Shown: positions 36,682-46,470 of the stretch, piece by piece
Numbering within the stretch: position 1 is the first letter of the stretch
Layout of the letters: each line of letters starts with the position of its first letter
Origin: Sphaerospermopsis torques-reginae ITEP-024
Lineage (GTDB): Bacteria > Cyanobacteriota > Cyanobacteriia > Cyanobacteriales > Nostocaceae
Direction of reading: 5' to 3'
Assembly: GCF_019598945.1 (NCBI RefSeq)
Contig: NZ_CP080598.1
Span: 2,046,001-2,110,000 of the forward strand
Length of the DNA: 64,000 nt
Position numbers and translations under genes: made by a program
The notes under the pieces: generated by a model
Seen by the model: only the letters and a program-made list of their open reading frames with translations
The model's database searches: none
What the model was told of the DNA's origin: nothing

Positions 36682-36770
36682 ATGGCGATCGCACTTTGGC
36701 AATTTTGTCCAGGTGCGTTTTTTAACTTCTGTCTGAATCAGGATGTCCAGGATTTGAGGATTTACAGGAT
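36682..36770 (+). repeat. third copy of the terminator-bearing repeat
   Basis: This copy spans the same 89 bases as copy 1 at 35554-35642, including the CGCAC...GTGCG stem and T6. It lies between the DUF2887 gene and the NACHT-WD40 gene and should isolate the latter transcriptionally. A related inverted fragment (CATCCTGTAAATCCTTAAAT...) lies at about 41296-41335, past the NACHT gene. Confidence 0.8.
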
Positions 36771-36876
36771 TTTGAACTTTCCTATGTAACAGATAGTAAA
36801 TTGACAAACCAATATACTTGGTGGTATAAAAGTAATAACACACAAATAGTTTTATACATTTTACACAAAATTATCT

Positions 36877-39800
36877 ATGTTTATCATTGATGATGTTATT
36901 GGGGCGTTAGTTGAAGAAGCAGTAGGAAAAGCATTAGAGAAATTAGATCACAGTGAAACCAGATTAAAACTCTTAAATAAATTTGGCTTAAAACAGGATG
37001 TCCCCCCCAATGACTTTGATGGTGTTTATGTTTACACCTTGATTGAATATGGAGTAGGTAAACCAAAGGTTATTTTACAGTTATTGAAAGAAGCAGAAAT
37101 TAAACAAGAATTTCAAACAGCATTTAGTCAAAATAAAAGTTTTAATTTCCAAAAATTAGATGATTATATTGATAGTTTTGCTATTGGTGATCAAATTAAA
37201 CAAAAAAATATTGATTATCAGCGAGAAATAGCAGAATTCGCTAGATTATTTATTGAAATTGCCAAACGTGCCAGAACAGCGACAGAAATTTTACAAGATC
37301 ATAAATTCGATAATTTACAACGTAGTTTAAATCAAATTCGGGAACAAGTAAACCAACTCAGTTTACCAGCAATTCAAGATCAAATTCAAAAACTTACACA
37401 AAGTTATCAACAACTTTTACCACCAGCAGAAACAATAAGAGAAACAGAATTATGTAAACAATTAAAAACCTGGTTTGAAACACTGGGGTACAAATTTGAA
37501 AAACACGAAGTTTTAGAACCAGAACATTTTGAATTGATTATTAATATTCCCAAACGGCGAGGATATGACAGAATTTTTATTCGCGGAGTGGAAGCAGAAG
37601 CAAGTATTCATGATGTCAATGCAATTAAAGAAGCTGTAGAAACTCACAAAACAGATGAAGGTTGGGTTGTTGCACCGCGCAGAGTTAGTAAATTAGCCAG
37701 AAATGAAGTTAAAGAAAATCAACAAATTTTCTGTTATACCTTTGATGAATTAATCGAAGCTGATGCGGATTTTAGTGGTTATTTCGATTGGTTAGAGAAT
37801 GAAGTGAAAAGCAGAGGAATTGATAAATATTATGTTCCCTTAGCTTGTAGAAAAGAAGAAATTAACCCTAGAAATAAACAGCGAATAGGTGTGAGTCACT
37901 ATGGTAAAGAAGATGGATGGATTGAACGTTATATTAATGAATGGTTATCTGATCCTGCTAAACAACATTTATCAATTTTAGGGGAATTTGGCACAGGTAA
38001 AACTTGGTTTGCTTTCCATTATGCTTGGGTAGCATTACAAAAATATCGCCAAGCAAAACAAGAAGGTGCAACTATTCCCCGGATTCCTTTATTAATTCCT
38101 TTAAGAGATTATGCTAAAGCAGTAAGTATTGAATCTCTTTTTTCTGAGTTCTTTTTCCGTAAACATGAAATTGGTTTAGCGGGATATTCTGCATTTGAAC
38201 AGCTAAACCGGATGGGGAAATTATTATTAATATTTGATGGTTTTGATGAAATGGCCGCAAGGGTAGATCGTCAAGCAATGATTAATAATTTCTGGGAATT
38301 AGCACAAGTTGTAGGAACAGAAGGGACAAAAGCAATTTTAACTTGTCGTACTGAATATTTCCCAGAAGCATTGGAAGGAAGGAGACTTTTAAGCGCGGAA
38401 TTACAAGCATCTACTAAAAAATTAACTGGAGAAACACCCCAATTTGAAGTTTTAGAATTAGAAAAATTTGATGATGAACAAATTCAACAAGTTCTTAGTT
38501 TTAAAGCTCAACCAGAAACCGTTGAAGCTGTAATTAATAATGAAAAATTATTAGACTTGGCACGTCGTCCGGTGATGATTGATTTAATTATGGAAGCATT
38601 ACCGGATATTGAAGCTGGTAAACCTGTGGATATTTCCCGTGTTTATCTTTATGCGGTGCGTCAGAAAATGGCACGGGATATTAAAGCTGACCGCACTTTT
38701 ACCTCAATGGCAGATAAATTATATTTCCTGTGTGAATTATCTTGGGAAATGCTGTCAAATGATAAAATGACTCTGAATTATAAAGAATTTCCCGATTTAA
38801 TTCGGAATTATTTTGGCGAAAAAGTCCAAGAACAAAAAGATTTAGATCATTGGCATTATGACATGATGGGGCAAACCATGTTAATTAGAAATGCTGATGG
38901 TGACTATTATCCTGCCCATCGGTCATTATTAGAGTTTTTTGTTGCTTATAAATTGGGACGAGAATTAGGAATTTTAGCAGATGATTTTCAGGGATTGGTA
39001 GAATTTCTGCCTTATGATCAGGGAACAACTGATTTAACACAAACTTTTGGTAAAACTCTCTTATCTAAAGCCGTGTTAGATTTGATGTCTCCTATGTTAT
39101 CGGATTCTGCTAATCAACGTTTATTAGAAGTGGTTAAATCTACGAAAGGTAAAACCGAGGAAGAAGTTGGTTATTTGGGCAGTAATGGAGTGCAATTACT
39201 AATTAAAGGTGATAGGTTTGCATTAGCAAAACAAGATTTGAGTGAAACAGTTATACATGGTGTGAATTTTAGTTTAGCTAGTTTGTATAAGGTTGATATA
39301 ACTGGTACAAATTTAAGAGATGCTTGTTTTGCAAAGGCATTAGGATCAGTTTATTCTGTTGCTTTCAGTTCAGATGGAAAATACCTTGTTACTGGAGATG
39401 TTGATGGTAGAGTCCAAATTTGGAATCCTTTAACAGGACAGGAACTATTATTACTTTTTGGTCATAGCAATATTATTAGAACAGTTGTCTGGAGTGCAGA
39501 TGGAAAAACCTTGGCTAGTGGTAGTGATGATCAAACGGTAAAACTGTGGGATGTGCAGTCTGGGAACTGTGTGCGGACTTTACAGGGTCATAATAGTTGG
39601 GTTTGGTCAGTAGCTTGGAGTGCAGATGGAAAAACCTTGGCTAGTGCTAGTCATGATCAAACGCTGAAACTGTGGGATGTGCAGTCTGGAGACTGTGTAC
39701 GGATTTTACAGGGTCATAGCAATATTATTAGAACAGTTGTCTGGAGTGCAGATGGAAAAACCTTGGTTAGTGGTAGTGAAGATCAAACGGTGAAATTGTG

Positions 39801-41190
39801 GGATGTGCAGTCTGGGGACTGTGTGCGGACTTTACAGGGTCACAGCAGTTGGGTGAGGTCAGTAGCTTGGAGTCCAGATGGAAAAACCTTGGCTAGTGGT
39901 AGTCATGATCAAACGGTGAAACTATGGGATGTGCAGTCTGGGGACTGTGTGCGGACTTTACAGGGTCATAGCTATTCTGTTAGTTCAGTGGTCTGGAGTA
40001 GAGATGGAAAAACCTTGGCTAGTGGTAGTGCTGATAAAACGGTAAAACTGTGGGATGTGCAGACAGGAGACTGTGTGCGGACTTTACAGGGTCATAGCAG
40101 TTGGGTTTGGTCAGTAGTCTGGAGTGCAGATGGTCAAACTTTAGCCAGTGGTAGTGAAGATCAAACGGTAAAACTGTGGGATGTGCAGTCTGGGGACTGT
40201 GTGCGGACTTTACAGGGTCATAGCAGTTGGGTGAGGTCAGTAGCTTGGAGTCCAGATGGAAAAACCTTGGCTAGTGCTAGTCATGATCAAACGCTGAAAC
40301 TGTGGGATGTGCAGTCTGGAGACTGTGTGCGGACTTTACAGGGTCATAGCAGTTGGGTGAGGTCAGTAGCTTGGAGTCCAGATGGAAAAACCTTGGCTAG
40401 TGCTAGTCATGATCAAACGCTGAAACTGTGGGATGTGCAGTCTGGAGACTGTATGCGGACTTTACAAGGTCATAGCTATTCTGTTAGTTCAGTAGTCTGG
40501 AGTGCAGATGGTCAAACTTTAGCCAGTGGTAGTGAAGATCAAACGGTAAAACTGTGGGATGTGCAGTCTGGGGACTGTGTGCGGACTTTACAGGGTCATA
40601 GCAGTTGGGTGAGGTCAGTAGCTTGGAGTCCAGATGGAAAAACCTTGGCTAGTGCTAGTCAGGATCAAACGGTAAAACTGTGGGATGTGCAGTCTGGGGA
40701 ATGTGTGCGGACTTTACAGGGTCATAACAGTTGGGTTTGGTCAGTAGCTTGGAGTCCAGATGGAAAAACCTTGGCTAGTGGTAGTGATGATCAAATGGTG
40801 AAACTGTGGGATGTACAGTCTGGGGAATGTGTGCAGACCTTACAGGGTCATAGCAGTTGGGTAAGGTCAGTGGTCTGGAGTCCAAATGGTCAAACCTTAG
40901 CTACCAGTAGTGCTGATAATACCGTGAAACTGTGGGATGTGCAGTCTGGGAACTGTATGCTGACTTTACAAGGTCATAGCAGTTGGGTGTGGTCAGTAGC
41001 CTGGAGTGGAGATGGTCTGACCTTGGCTAGTGGTAGTGTTGATAATACGGTGAAACTGTGGGATGTCCAGTCTGGGAAATGTATCGCTACCTTTGACCAT
41101 AGGTTATATGCAGGGTTGAAAATCAAGGGGGTGAAGGGGTTAAGCCGGGCGGAAATATTAACTTTGAAAGCATTGGGCGCGGTAGAGTAG
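36877..41190 (+). CDS. STAND protein: nuclease-like N-terminus, NACHT ATPase, fourteen WD40 repeats
   Basis: This 1437-residue protein combines several modules. Residues 1-185 are helical and unrecognised. Residues about 190-295 (ETELCKQLKTWFETLGYKFEKHEVLEPEHFEL...RIFIRGVEAEASIHDVNAIKEAV...GWVVAPRRVSKLAR) resemble restriction-endonuclease-like folds. A NACHT domain follows, with Walker A GEFGTGKTW (369-377) and Walker B LLLIFDGFDEM (449-459). A helical region then leads into a short pentapeptide-like linker (LSETVIHGVNFSLASLYKVDITGTNLRDA, about 790-818), and fourteen WD40 repeats cover about 823-1410. Such STAND ATPases oligomerise on ligand binding and many act in conflict systems, so an antiviral or cell-death switch is inferred. 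It is probably monocistronic behind a terminator. Confidence 0.9.
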   Translation: MFIIDDVIGALVEEAVGKALEKLDHSETRLKLLNKFGLKQDVPPNDFDGVYVYTLIEYGVGKPKVILQLLKEAEIKQEFQTAFSQNKSFNFQKLDDYIDSFAIGDQIKQKNIDYQREIAEFARLFIEIAKRARTATEILQDHKFDNLQRSLNQIREQVNQLSLPAIQDQIQKLTQSYQQLLPPAETIRETELCKQLKTWFETLGYKFEKHEVLEPEHFELIINIPKRRGYDRIFIRGVEAEASIHDVNAIKEAVETHKTDEGWVVAPRRVSKLARNEVKENQQIFCYTFDELIEADADFSGYFDWLENEVKSRGIDKYYVPLACRKEEINPRNKQRIGVSHYGKEDGWIERYINEWLSDPAKQHLSILGEFGTGKTWFAFHYAWVALQKYRQAKQEGATIPRIPLLIPLRDYAKAVSIESLFSEFFFRKHEIGLAGYSAFEQLNRMGKLLLIFDGFDEMAARVDRQAMINNFWELAQVVGTEGTKAILTCRTEYFPEALEGRRLLSAELQASTKKLTGETPQFEVLELEKFDDEQIQQVLSFKAQPETVEAVINNEKLLDLARRPVMIDLIMEALPDIEAGKPVDISRVYLYAVRQKMARDIKADRTFTSMADKLYFLCELSWEMLSNDKMTLNYKEFPDLIRNYFGEKVQEQKDLDHWHYDMMGQTMLIRNADGDYYPAHRSLLEFFVAYKLGRELGILADDFQGLVEFLPYDQGTTDLTQTFGKTLLSKAVLDLMSPMLSDSANQRLLEVVKSTKGKTEEEVGYLGSNGVQLLIKGDRFALAKQDLSETVIHGVNFSLASLYKVDITGTNLRDACFAKALGSVYSVAFSSDGKYLVTGDVDGRVQIWNPLTGQELLLLFGHSNIIRTVVWSADGKTLASGSDDQTVKLWDVQSGNCVRTLQGHNSWVWSVAWSADGKTLASASHDQTLKLWDVQSGDCVRILQGHSNIIRTVVWSADGKTLVSGSEDQTVKLWDVQSGDCVRTLQGHSSWVRSVAWSPDGKTLASGSHDQTVKLWDVQSGDCVRTLQGHSYSVSSVVWSRDGKTLASGSADKTVKLWDVQTGDCVRTLQGHSSWVWSVVWSADGQTLASGSEDQTVKLWDVQSGDCVRTLQGHSSWVRSVAWSPDGKTLASASHDQTLKLWDVQSGDCVRTLQGHSSWVRSVAWSPDGKTLASASHDQTLKLWDVQSGDCMRTLQGHSYSVSSVVWSADGQTLASGSEDQTVKLWDVQSGDCVRTLQGHSSWVRSVAWSPDGKTLASASQDQTVKLWDVQSGECVRTLQGHNSWVWSVAWSPDGKTLASGSDDQMVKLWDVQSGECVQTLQGHSSWVRSVVWSPNGQTLATSSADNTVKLWDVQSGNCMLTLQGHSSWVWSVAWSGDGLTLASGSVDNTVKLWDVQSGKCIATFDHRLYAGLKIKGVKGLSRAEILTLKALGAVE
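39343..41106 (+). repeat. fourteen tandem 126-bp WD40-coding repeats
   Basis: Each unit is 42 codons with no length variation. Units 2-13 are very similar at DNA level; units 8 and 9 differ by about one codon (V to M in DCxRTLQGH) over most of their length. Variation is concentrated in the residues after GH (SNIIRT, SSWVWS, SSWVRS, SYSVSS) and in the G/A-S-x-D turn. Unit 1 and unit 14 are the most diverged, as expected for edges of a recombining array. Fourteen blades would fold as two seven-bladed propellers. Confidence 0.95.
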
Positions 41191-41367
41191 GATGACAGTA
41201 CACAAAGGTGAAAACTCATTAAATATCCCCAACTACTTTTATTACCCTTTTCATTTACTACCAACATTATCTTACAAATCAGGGATCTGAATATCATCCT
41301 GTAAATCCTTAAATCCTGGTTATCCTGATTCTGACAAATAAAATTCCTAAATTTTTAGTAATTGATA

Positions 41368-42189
41368 ATGAAACAAAGACTAGATACACTATTAGTAGAT
41401 TTGGGTTTATCTCCTTCCCGTCAACAAGCACAAAGACTAATTCAAGCCGGCGAAGTTATGGTAAATCAAACAGTAATTGATAAACCAGGAACAGAAGTAG
41501 ATACAACCGCAGAAATTCAAGTTAAAGAACGTCCACCTTTTGTTTCTCGCGGTGGTGAAAAACTTGCAAAAGCATTAAAAATATTTGGTATTTCTGCAAA
41601 TCAAAGAATCTGTTTAGATGGGGGAATTTCCACTGGTGGTTTTACAGATTGTTTATTACAAAATGGTGCAGAAAAGGTTTATGGAATTGATGTAGGATAT
41701 GGACAAGTTGACTGGAAAATTAGAAATGATGAACGAGTAATTTTAAAAGAACGTACCAATTTACGGGAATTACAACCAGAACAATTATATATAGATAATG
41801 CCCCATTTCCAGATTTAGCAGTTGTAGATGTTTCCTTTATTTCTTTAACCAAAGTTTTACCAGCAATTTGGCGTTTAACCCAAGCACCAAGGGAAGCAGT
41901 TTTATTAGTTAAACCACAGTTTGAAGTTGGTAAAAATCGTGTGGGTAAAAAAGGAGTAGTCCGTGATTCTAAAGATCATGCAGATGCAATATTCCAAGTT
42001 TTAAAAACAGCGTTAGAATTAGGATGGCAATATCAGGGTTTGACTTTTTCTCCCATTACTGGACCTGCGGGAAATATTGAATATTTGTTATGGTTAGGAA
42101 TGGAAAGTGAAACATCAGCACTGGAGTTAATAACTATTCAAGAAATTACTAAAAATGCTGTACAGGAGTTGACAAAAAATGAACAGTAA
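41368..42189 (+). CDS. tlyA: TlyA-family rRNA 2'-O-methyltransferase
   Basis: The protein has 273 residues from the ATG at 41368 (the TTG two codons earlier is rejected). An N-terminal S4 RNA-binding domain (RLDTLLVDLGLSPSRQQAQRLIQAGEVMVNQ) is followed by an FtsJ-like Rossmann methyltransferase with FVSRGGEKLAKAL, CLDGGISTGGFTDCLLQ (SAM loop), VYGIDVGYGQVDWKIRND and LLVKPQFEVG. TlyA proteins methylate 16S and 23S rRNA cytidines and some relatives have been called haemolysins. Its end overlaps the next gene by 11 bases, indicating translational coupling. Confidence 0.93.
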   Translation: MKQRLDTLLVDLGLSPSRQQAQRLIQAGEVMVNQTVIDKPGTEVDTTAEIQVKERPPFVSRGGEKLAKALKIFGISANQRICLDGGISTGGFTDCLLQNGAEKVYGIDVGYGQVDWKIRNDERVILKERTNLRELQPEQLYIDNAPFPDLAVVDVSFISLTKVLPAIWRLTQAPREAVLLVKPQFEVGKNRVGKKGVVRDSKDHADAIFQVLKTALELGWQYQGLTFSPITGPAGNIEYLLWLGMESETSALELITIQEITKNAVQELTKNEQ

Positions 42190-42601
42190 TTATCAATTGT
42201 GGTTAGATGCAACCATTGAAAATTTAAAACATCGTGATTTTGATAACTTAGATATTGATTTATTAATAGAAGAAATTGAAGAAATGGGTGGCAGTTTAAA
42301 AGATGCTTTAGAAAATAATCTCATTGTGATTTTAGCCCATCTTTTAAAATGGAAATATCAACCGGAAAAACGTTCTGGAAGTTGGCGAGGAAGTATCAAA
42401 GAACATCGCCGCAGAGTTAATAAATCTATACAAAAACATCCCAGTTTAAAAAATTACTATGATAATATTTTTGGAGAAAGTTACTATCCTGCGGTAGATT
42501 GGGCAATAGAAGAAACAGGATTATCACCGGATATTTTCCCAGAGAAATGTCCTTTTACTTCTGAAGAAGTCTTAGACAATGACTTCTTACCAAATCCTTA
42601 A
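42179..42601 (+). CDS. DUF29 family protein
   Basis: This 140-residue protein is a textbook DUF29: YQLWLDATIENLKHRDFDNLDIDLLIEEIEEMGGSLKDALENNLIVILAHLLKWKYQPEKRSGSWRGSIKEHRRRV, then YPAVDWAIEETGLSPDIFPEKCPFT. Function is unknown. DUF29 genes are abundant in cyanobacteria. It overlaps the tlyA stop by 11 bases (ATGAACAGTAA), so it depends on tlyA transcription. Confidence 0.9.
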   Translation: MNSNYQLWLDATIENLKHRDFDNLDIDLLIEEIEEMGGSLKDALENNLIVILAHLLKWKYQPEKRSGSWRGSIKEHRRRVNKSIQKHPSLKNYYDNIFGESYYPAVDWAIEETGLSPDIFPEKCPFTSEEVLDNDFLPNP

Positions 42602-42713
42602 TCATGCTCGTAATTGCGCTTCAGCGCAAAAATACCAACAACATCACCAAAAAATCATCCATAACCAACCCATAGAGTTAAAATAGGGAAATTGTCAAAA
42701 TATAGAAAATCAA

Positions 42714-44291
42714 ATGTTTTGGGCTGATAAAATCGCTGCTGATGCACAAGGTTTCCAGGTAGTTAATGATTCTAAAACTCCTTCAGGACGGGTCCACGTC
42801 GGATCATTGCGGGGTGTGGTTATCCATGATGTTATTTACCGTGCCTTGAAACACGCAGGTAAGCCCGTAAAATTCATGTACGGTGTGGATGACTACGATG
42901 CACTAGATACCGTTCCCAAATATTTAGACAAGGCAAAATTTAAGCCTTATTTGGGTTTTCCTCTGTGTAATGTACCTTCTCCTGGTGAGGGTGCGAGTGA
43001 TTATGCTAAATATTTCATTGGCGAATTTTTTGAAATTTTCGAGTATTTAGGAATTAAACCAGAAACTTATTTTTTACGTGATTTATATCGTTCTGGTAAA
43101 CTTAATTCCCACATTGACACTTTCTTAAAAAATGCTCACTTGGTAAGAGAAGCATATAAAGAAGTGAGTAAAGGCGATCGCCCAAATAACTGGTATCCTT
43201 TTCAAGTTATTTGTGAAAATTGCGGGAAAATCGCCACAACTGTAACTACAGATTATAACGGTTCAGAAGTTTTTTACACTTGTAAAGAAGATGCAACTAA
43301 TTATGTAAAAGGTTGTGGTCATTCTGGTTGGGTTTCTCCTTTTAATGGTAATGGGAAATTACCTTGGAAAGTAGAATGGGTTGCAAAATGGGATGTTTTA
43401 GGTGTAACCATTGAAATGGCAGGAAAAGACCACTCGCAAAAAGGTGGTTCTAGGGATGTAGCGAATGCAATTTCTCGCAAAGTTTTAGATAAACAACCGC
43501 CTTTTCATTCACCTTATGAATTTATTCTTGTGAATGGTACAAAAATGAGTTCATCTAAAGGTGTGGGTTCAAGTGCGCGGGAAATTGCTGATTTATTACC
43601 ACCTGAGTTATTACGGTTTTTAATGTTAAGAACTCAGCCAAAAACTGTAATTAATTTCTCTCCCAACTATGAAACAGTTACTCGGTTATTTAGGGATTAT
43701 GATACTTTAATTAGTAAGTATCAAGATAATTCTGAATTGACTGAAGAATTAATGTCTTTATTTTATGCCCAGTTGGGTGAGGAAATTAAACCTTTCCAAC
43801 CTTTTGATTACAGTACCTTAATTTCCCTGCTGCAAGTTCCCCGTTTAAATATTCAGGATGAGGTTGTACAAAGAACTGCAAATCCTTTAACTGAATATGA
43901 TCAATTTATTGTCAATCAAAGAATTAATTCTGCTCAAAAGTGGTTGCAAGACTACGCGGATGAGGAAGAAAAGTTAGTTTTGTATTTGGAACAAGTTCCC
44001 GAAAAAGCTAATACTTTAACTGAAGAACAGGTTAGTTATGTACAGAAGTTAGCGGAGAATTTAGAAAATGCTGCTAACTGGGAAGCGGAAGCATTGCAAA
44101 CTGTGATTTTTACAACTACTAAGGAATTACAAATTCCCCCAGCGAATGCTTTTAAAGCTTTATATTTGGCGTTTTTAAATAAAGAACGTGGTCCAAAAGC
44201 TGGTGGTTTGTTCTCTTATTTAGAGAAGTCTTTTGTAATTTCTAGGTTGCAAGAAGTTGTGAATTTGAATCAGTCAAAAGCTGAAGTTTAA
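42714..44291 (+). CDS. lysS: class I lysyl-tRNA synthetase
   Basis: This 525-residue enzyme charges tRNA-Lys. It is the class I (Rossmann) form, not the usual bacterial class II: HVGS (28-31) in TPSGRVHVGSLRG replaces HIGH, and KMSSSKG is at 277-283. NGNGKLPWKVEWVAKWDVLGVTIEMAGKDHSQKGGSRDVA is the class I LysRS core. Cysteines 167, 170, 190 and 201 could bind zinc. The class I form is common in archaea and spirochaetes and patchy in bacteria. Whether this genome also has class II LysRS cannot be seen. It stands alone, with a hairpin-bearing repeat after it. Confidence 0.92.
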   Translation: MFWADKIAADAQGFQVVNDSKTPSGRVHVGSLRGVVIHDVIYRALKHAGKPVKFMYGVDDYDALDTVPKYLDKAKFKPYLGFPLCNVPSPGEGASDYAKYFIGEFFEIFEYLGIKPETYFLRDLYRSGKLNSHIDTFLKNAHLVREAYKEVSKGDRPNNWYPFQVICENCGKIATTVTTDYNGSEVFYTCKEDATNYVKGCGHSGWVSPFNGNGKLPWKVEWVAKWDVLGVTIEMAGKDHSQKGGSRDVANAISRKVLDKQPPFHSPYEFILVNGTKMSSSKGVGSSAREIADLLPPELLRFLMLRTQPKTVINFSPNYETVTRLFRDYDTLISKYQDNSELTEELMSLFYAQLGEEIKPFQPFDYSTLISLLQVPRLNIQDEVVQRTANPLTEYDQFIVNQRINSAQKWLQDYADEEEKLVLYLEQVPEKANTLTEEQVSYVQKLAENLENAANWEAEALQTVIFTTTKELQIPPANAFKALYLAFLNKERGPKAGGLFSYLEKSFVISRLQEVVNLNQSKAEV

Positions 44292-44305
44292 CTACTTGTT
44301 AACTA

Positions 44306-44420
44306 CTTGTTCCCTGTCTCTGACAGGGAATACATTTAATGAGTCTCTGACTCATATTAATACTAGCAGAAGGCAGAGCGTTCTTGATTGCATTCCCAGT
44401 TGGGAACTGGGAACGAGAAA
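44306..44420. repeat. direct repeat A flanking the toxin-antitoxin pair
   Basis: A unit of about 115 bp opens with the perfect hairpin TTCCCTGTC-TCT-GACAGGGAA and ends with a second hairpin, CCCAGTTGGGAACTGGG, then AACGAG. The same unit, diverged, is at 44984-45100. Confidence 0.75.
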
Positions 44421-44432
44421 CGAGAAATTTAA

Positions 44433-44946
<514 letters not shown>

Positions 44947-44983
44947 GCTATAGCATTTACGCTATGGCAAGTGACAGCCTTTT

Positions 44984-45100
44984 CTTGTTCCCTGTCTCTG
45001 ACAGGAAATACGTTTTTTGATTCTCCTACTCTCTTTTAATATTAGCAGAAGTCAGAGACTTCTTAATTGCATTCCCAGGTAGAACCTGGGAACGAGGAAA
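44984..45100. repeat. direct repeat B flanking the toxin-antitoxin pair
   Basis: This is the diverged copy of the unit at 44306-44420: it starts TTGTTCCCTGTCTCTGACAG and ends CATTCCCAGG-TAGAA-CCTGGG. Differences are concentrated in the middle. Confidence 0.75.
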
Positions 45101-45118
45101 GGGGGGCTAATATTGTTA

Positions 45119-46228
45119 TTAAGTTAAAACCAAATTATCTCGATGAATGACGGTTTCTGCACCTGCATAACCTAAAATTCCTTCAATATCCCGTGAATGA
45201 CAACCACGAATTTTTTGTAATTCTTCGCTGTTATAATTCACTAAACCCCTAGCAATTTCATTACCGTTAATATCACATATCTGCACTGCTTCTTGATGAT
45301 CAAATTCTCCTTCTACGGTTTTAATTCCTGCTGCTAATAAAGATTTTCCTGCTTGCAAAATAGCTGTAATTGCACCATCATCTAAATATAATTTACCTGC
45401 GGGTACTAAACCGTAAGCTATCCAGCGTTTTCTCGCTGATGTGGGTTCTGGTTGGGGTGCAAAGTGTGTTCCGATGAGTTCCCCGTTGATGATTTTTTCA
45501 ATGTTGTGGGGAAAACGTCCTTGAGTGATGACGGTTCGCACTCCCGCAGCGATCGCAATTCTCGCTGCTGATATTTTTGTTACCATTCCCCCAGTTCCCC
45601 ACTGTGAACCCTGTCCCCCAGTTTTTATCTGTAATTCTGCCAATTCCTTCATATTACTAATTAAAGAAATGGGTTTAGCCTCGGGGACTGTCCGGGGATC
45701 TGCTGAATATAATCTATCAACGTCTGTCAGTAAAAATAACCAATCTGCCTCAACTAAGCTGGCTACTAAGGCCGAAAGGGTGTCATTATCACCAAATTTT
45801 AATTCTTCTATGGCTACGGTATCATTTTCATTGACTATGGGAATTACTCCCAGTCCTAGCAATTCCTGAAAAGTATTATAAACGTTAAGATAGCGGCTAC
45901 GTTGTACTAAGTCTGCTCTCGTTAATAATACTTGGGCTATTGGTTGTTGTAATGTAGTAAACAAATCGTCATAAATACGCATTAAGCGACCTTGCCCAAC
46001 TGCTGCTACTGCTTGTTTGAGGGCGATCGCCTTGGGACGTTCTGTTAAACCCAGACGCGCACAACCAACACCTACCGCACCAGAGGACACTAAAATCACA
46101 TTATGCCCCTGCTGTCTTAAATTACACAGGGTTTCCGTTAAGGTGGCAATGGTGGAAAGTGCTAACTGTCCTGTTTCTGGTTGTGTCAGGCTAGAAGTAC
46201 CGATTTTAACAACAATTGTTTTAGGCAT
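45119..46228 (-). CDS. proB: glutamate 5-kinase
   Basis: ProB (369 residues) phosphorylates glutamate in proline synthesis. The amino-acid-kinase domain (about 1-260) shows [72 protein letters not shown] and [16 protein letters not shown]. The C-terminal PUA domain (about 280-365) includes [13 protein letters not shown] and [17 protein letters not shown]. No proA is adjacent. The ATG at 46228 is well placed; a CTATCAA array lies upstream (about 46250-46283). Confidence 0.96.
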   Translation of the reverse strand: MPKTIVVKIGTSSLTQPETGQLALSTIATLTETLCNLRQQGHNVILVSSGAVGVGCARLGLTERPKAIALKQAVAAVGQGRLMRIYDDLFTTLQQPIAQVLLTRADLVQRSRYLNVYNTFQELLGLGVIPIVNENDTVAIEELKFGDNDTLSALVASLVEADWLFLLTDVDRLYSADPRTVPEAKPISLISNMKELAELQIKTGGQGSQWGTGGMVTKISAARIAIAAGVRTVITQGRFPHNIEKIINGELIGTHFAPQPEPTSARKRWIAYGLVPAGKLYLDDGAITAILQAGKSLLAAGIKTVEGEFDHQEAVQICDINGNEIARGLVNYNSEELQKIRGCHSRDIEGILGYAGAETVIHRDNLVLT

Positions 46229-46470
46229 GGGGCATTAGTCATTTATTTTTCCACTATCAACTATCAACTATCAACTATCAACACATAAAAAATTGTACAG
46301 CGCCAATCCCTCTATCGTGAAGGCTGACGCTGTAAGAATTTAAAGTTATTTGTAATCGGCTAGGGTCTTTATTTGCTTGACCCCATGTTATTAATACCTA
46401 TAATCTCCGATTTTTTGGAAAATTAAGGATTTCTTTAGTATTTCTTTAGATTTACTTTTTTATTGATTTA

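Noticed and set aside
39343-41106. Regular 126-bp repeats resembling a CRISPR-like array
   Set aside because: The repeats are coding, in frame and 42 codons long without spacers; they are WD40 blades.
40974-41297. Minus-strand frame over the end of the WD40 gene
   Set aside because: Shadow of the repeat-rich coding strand.
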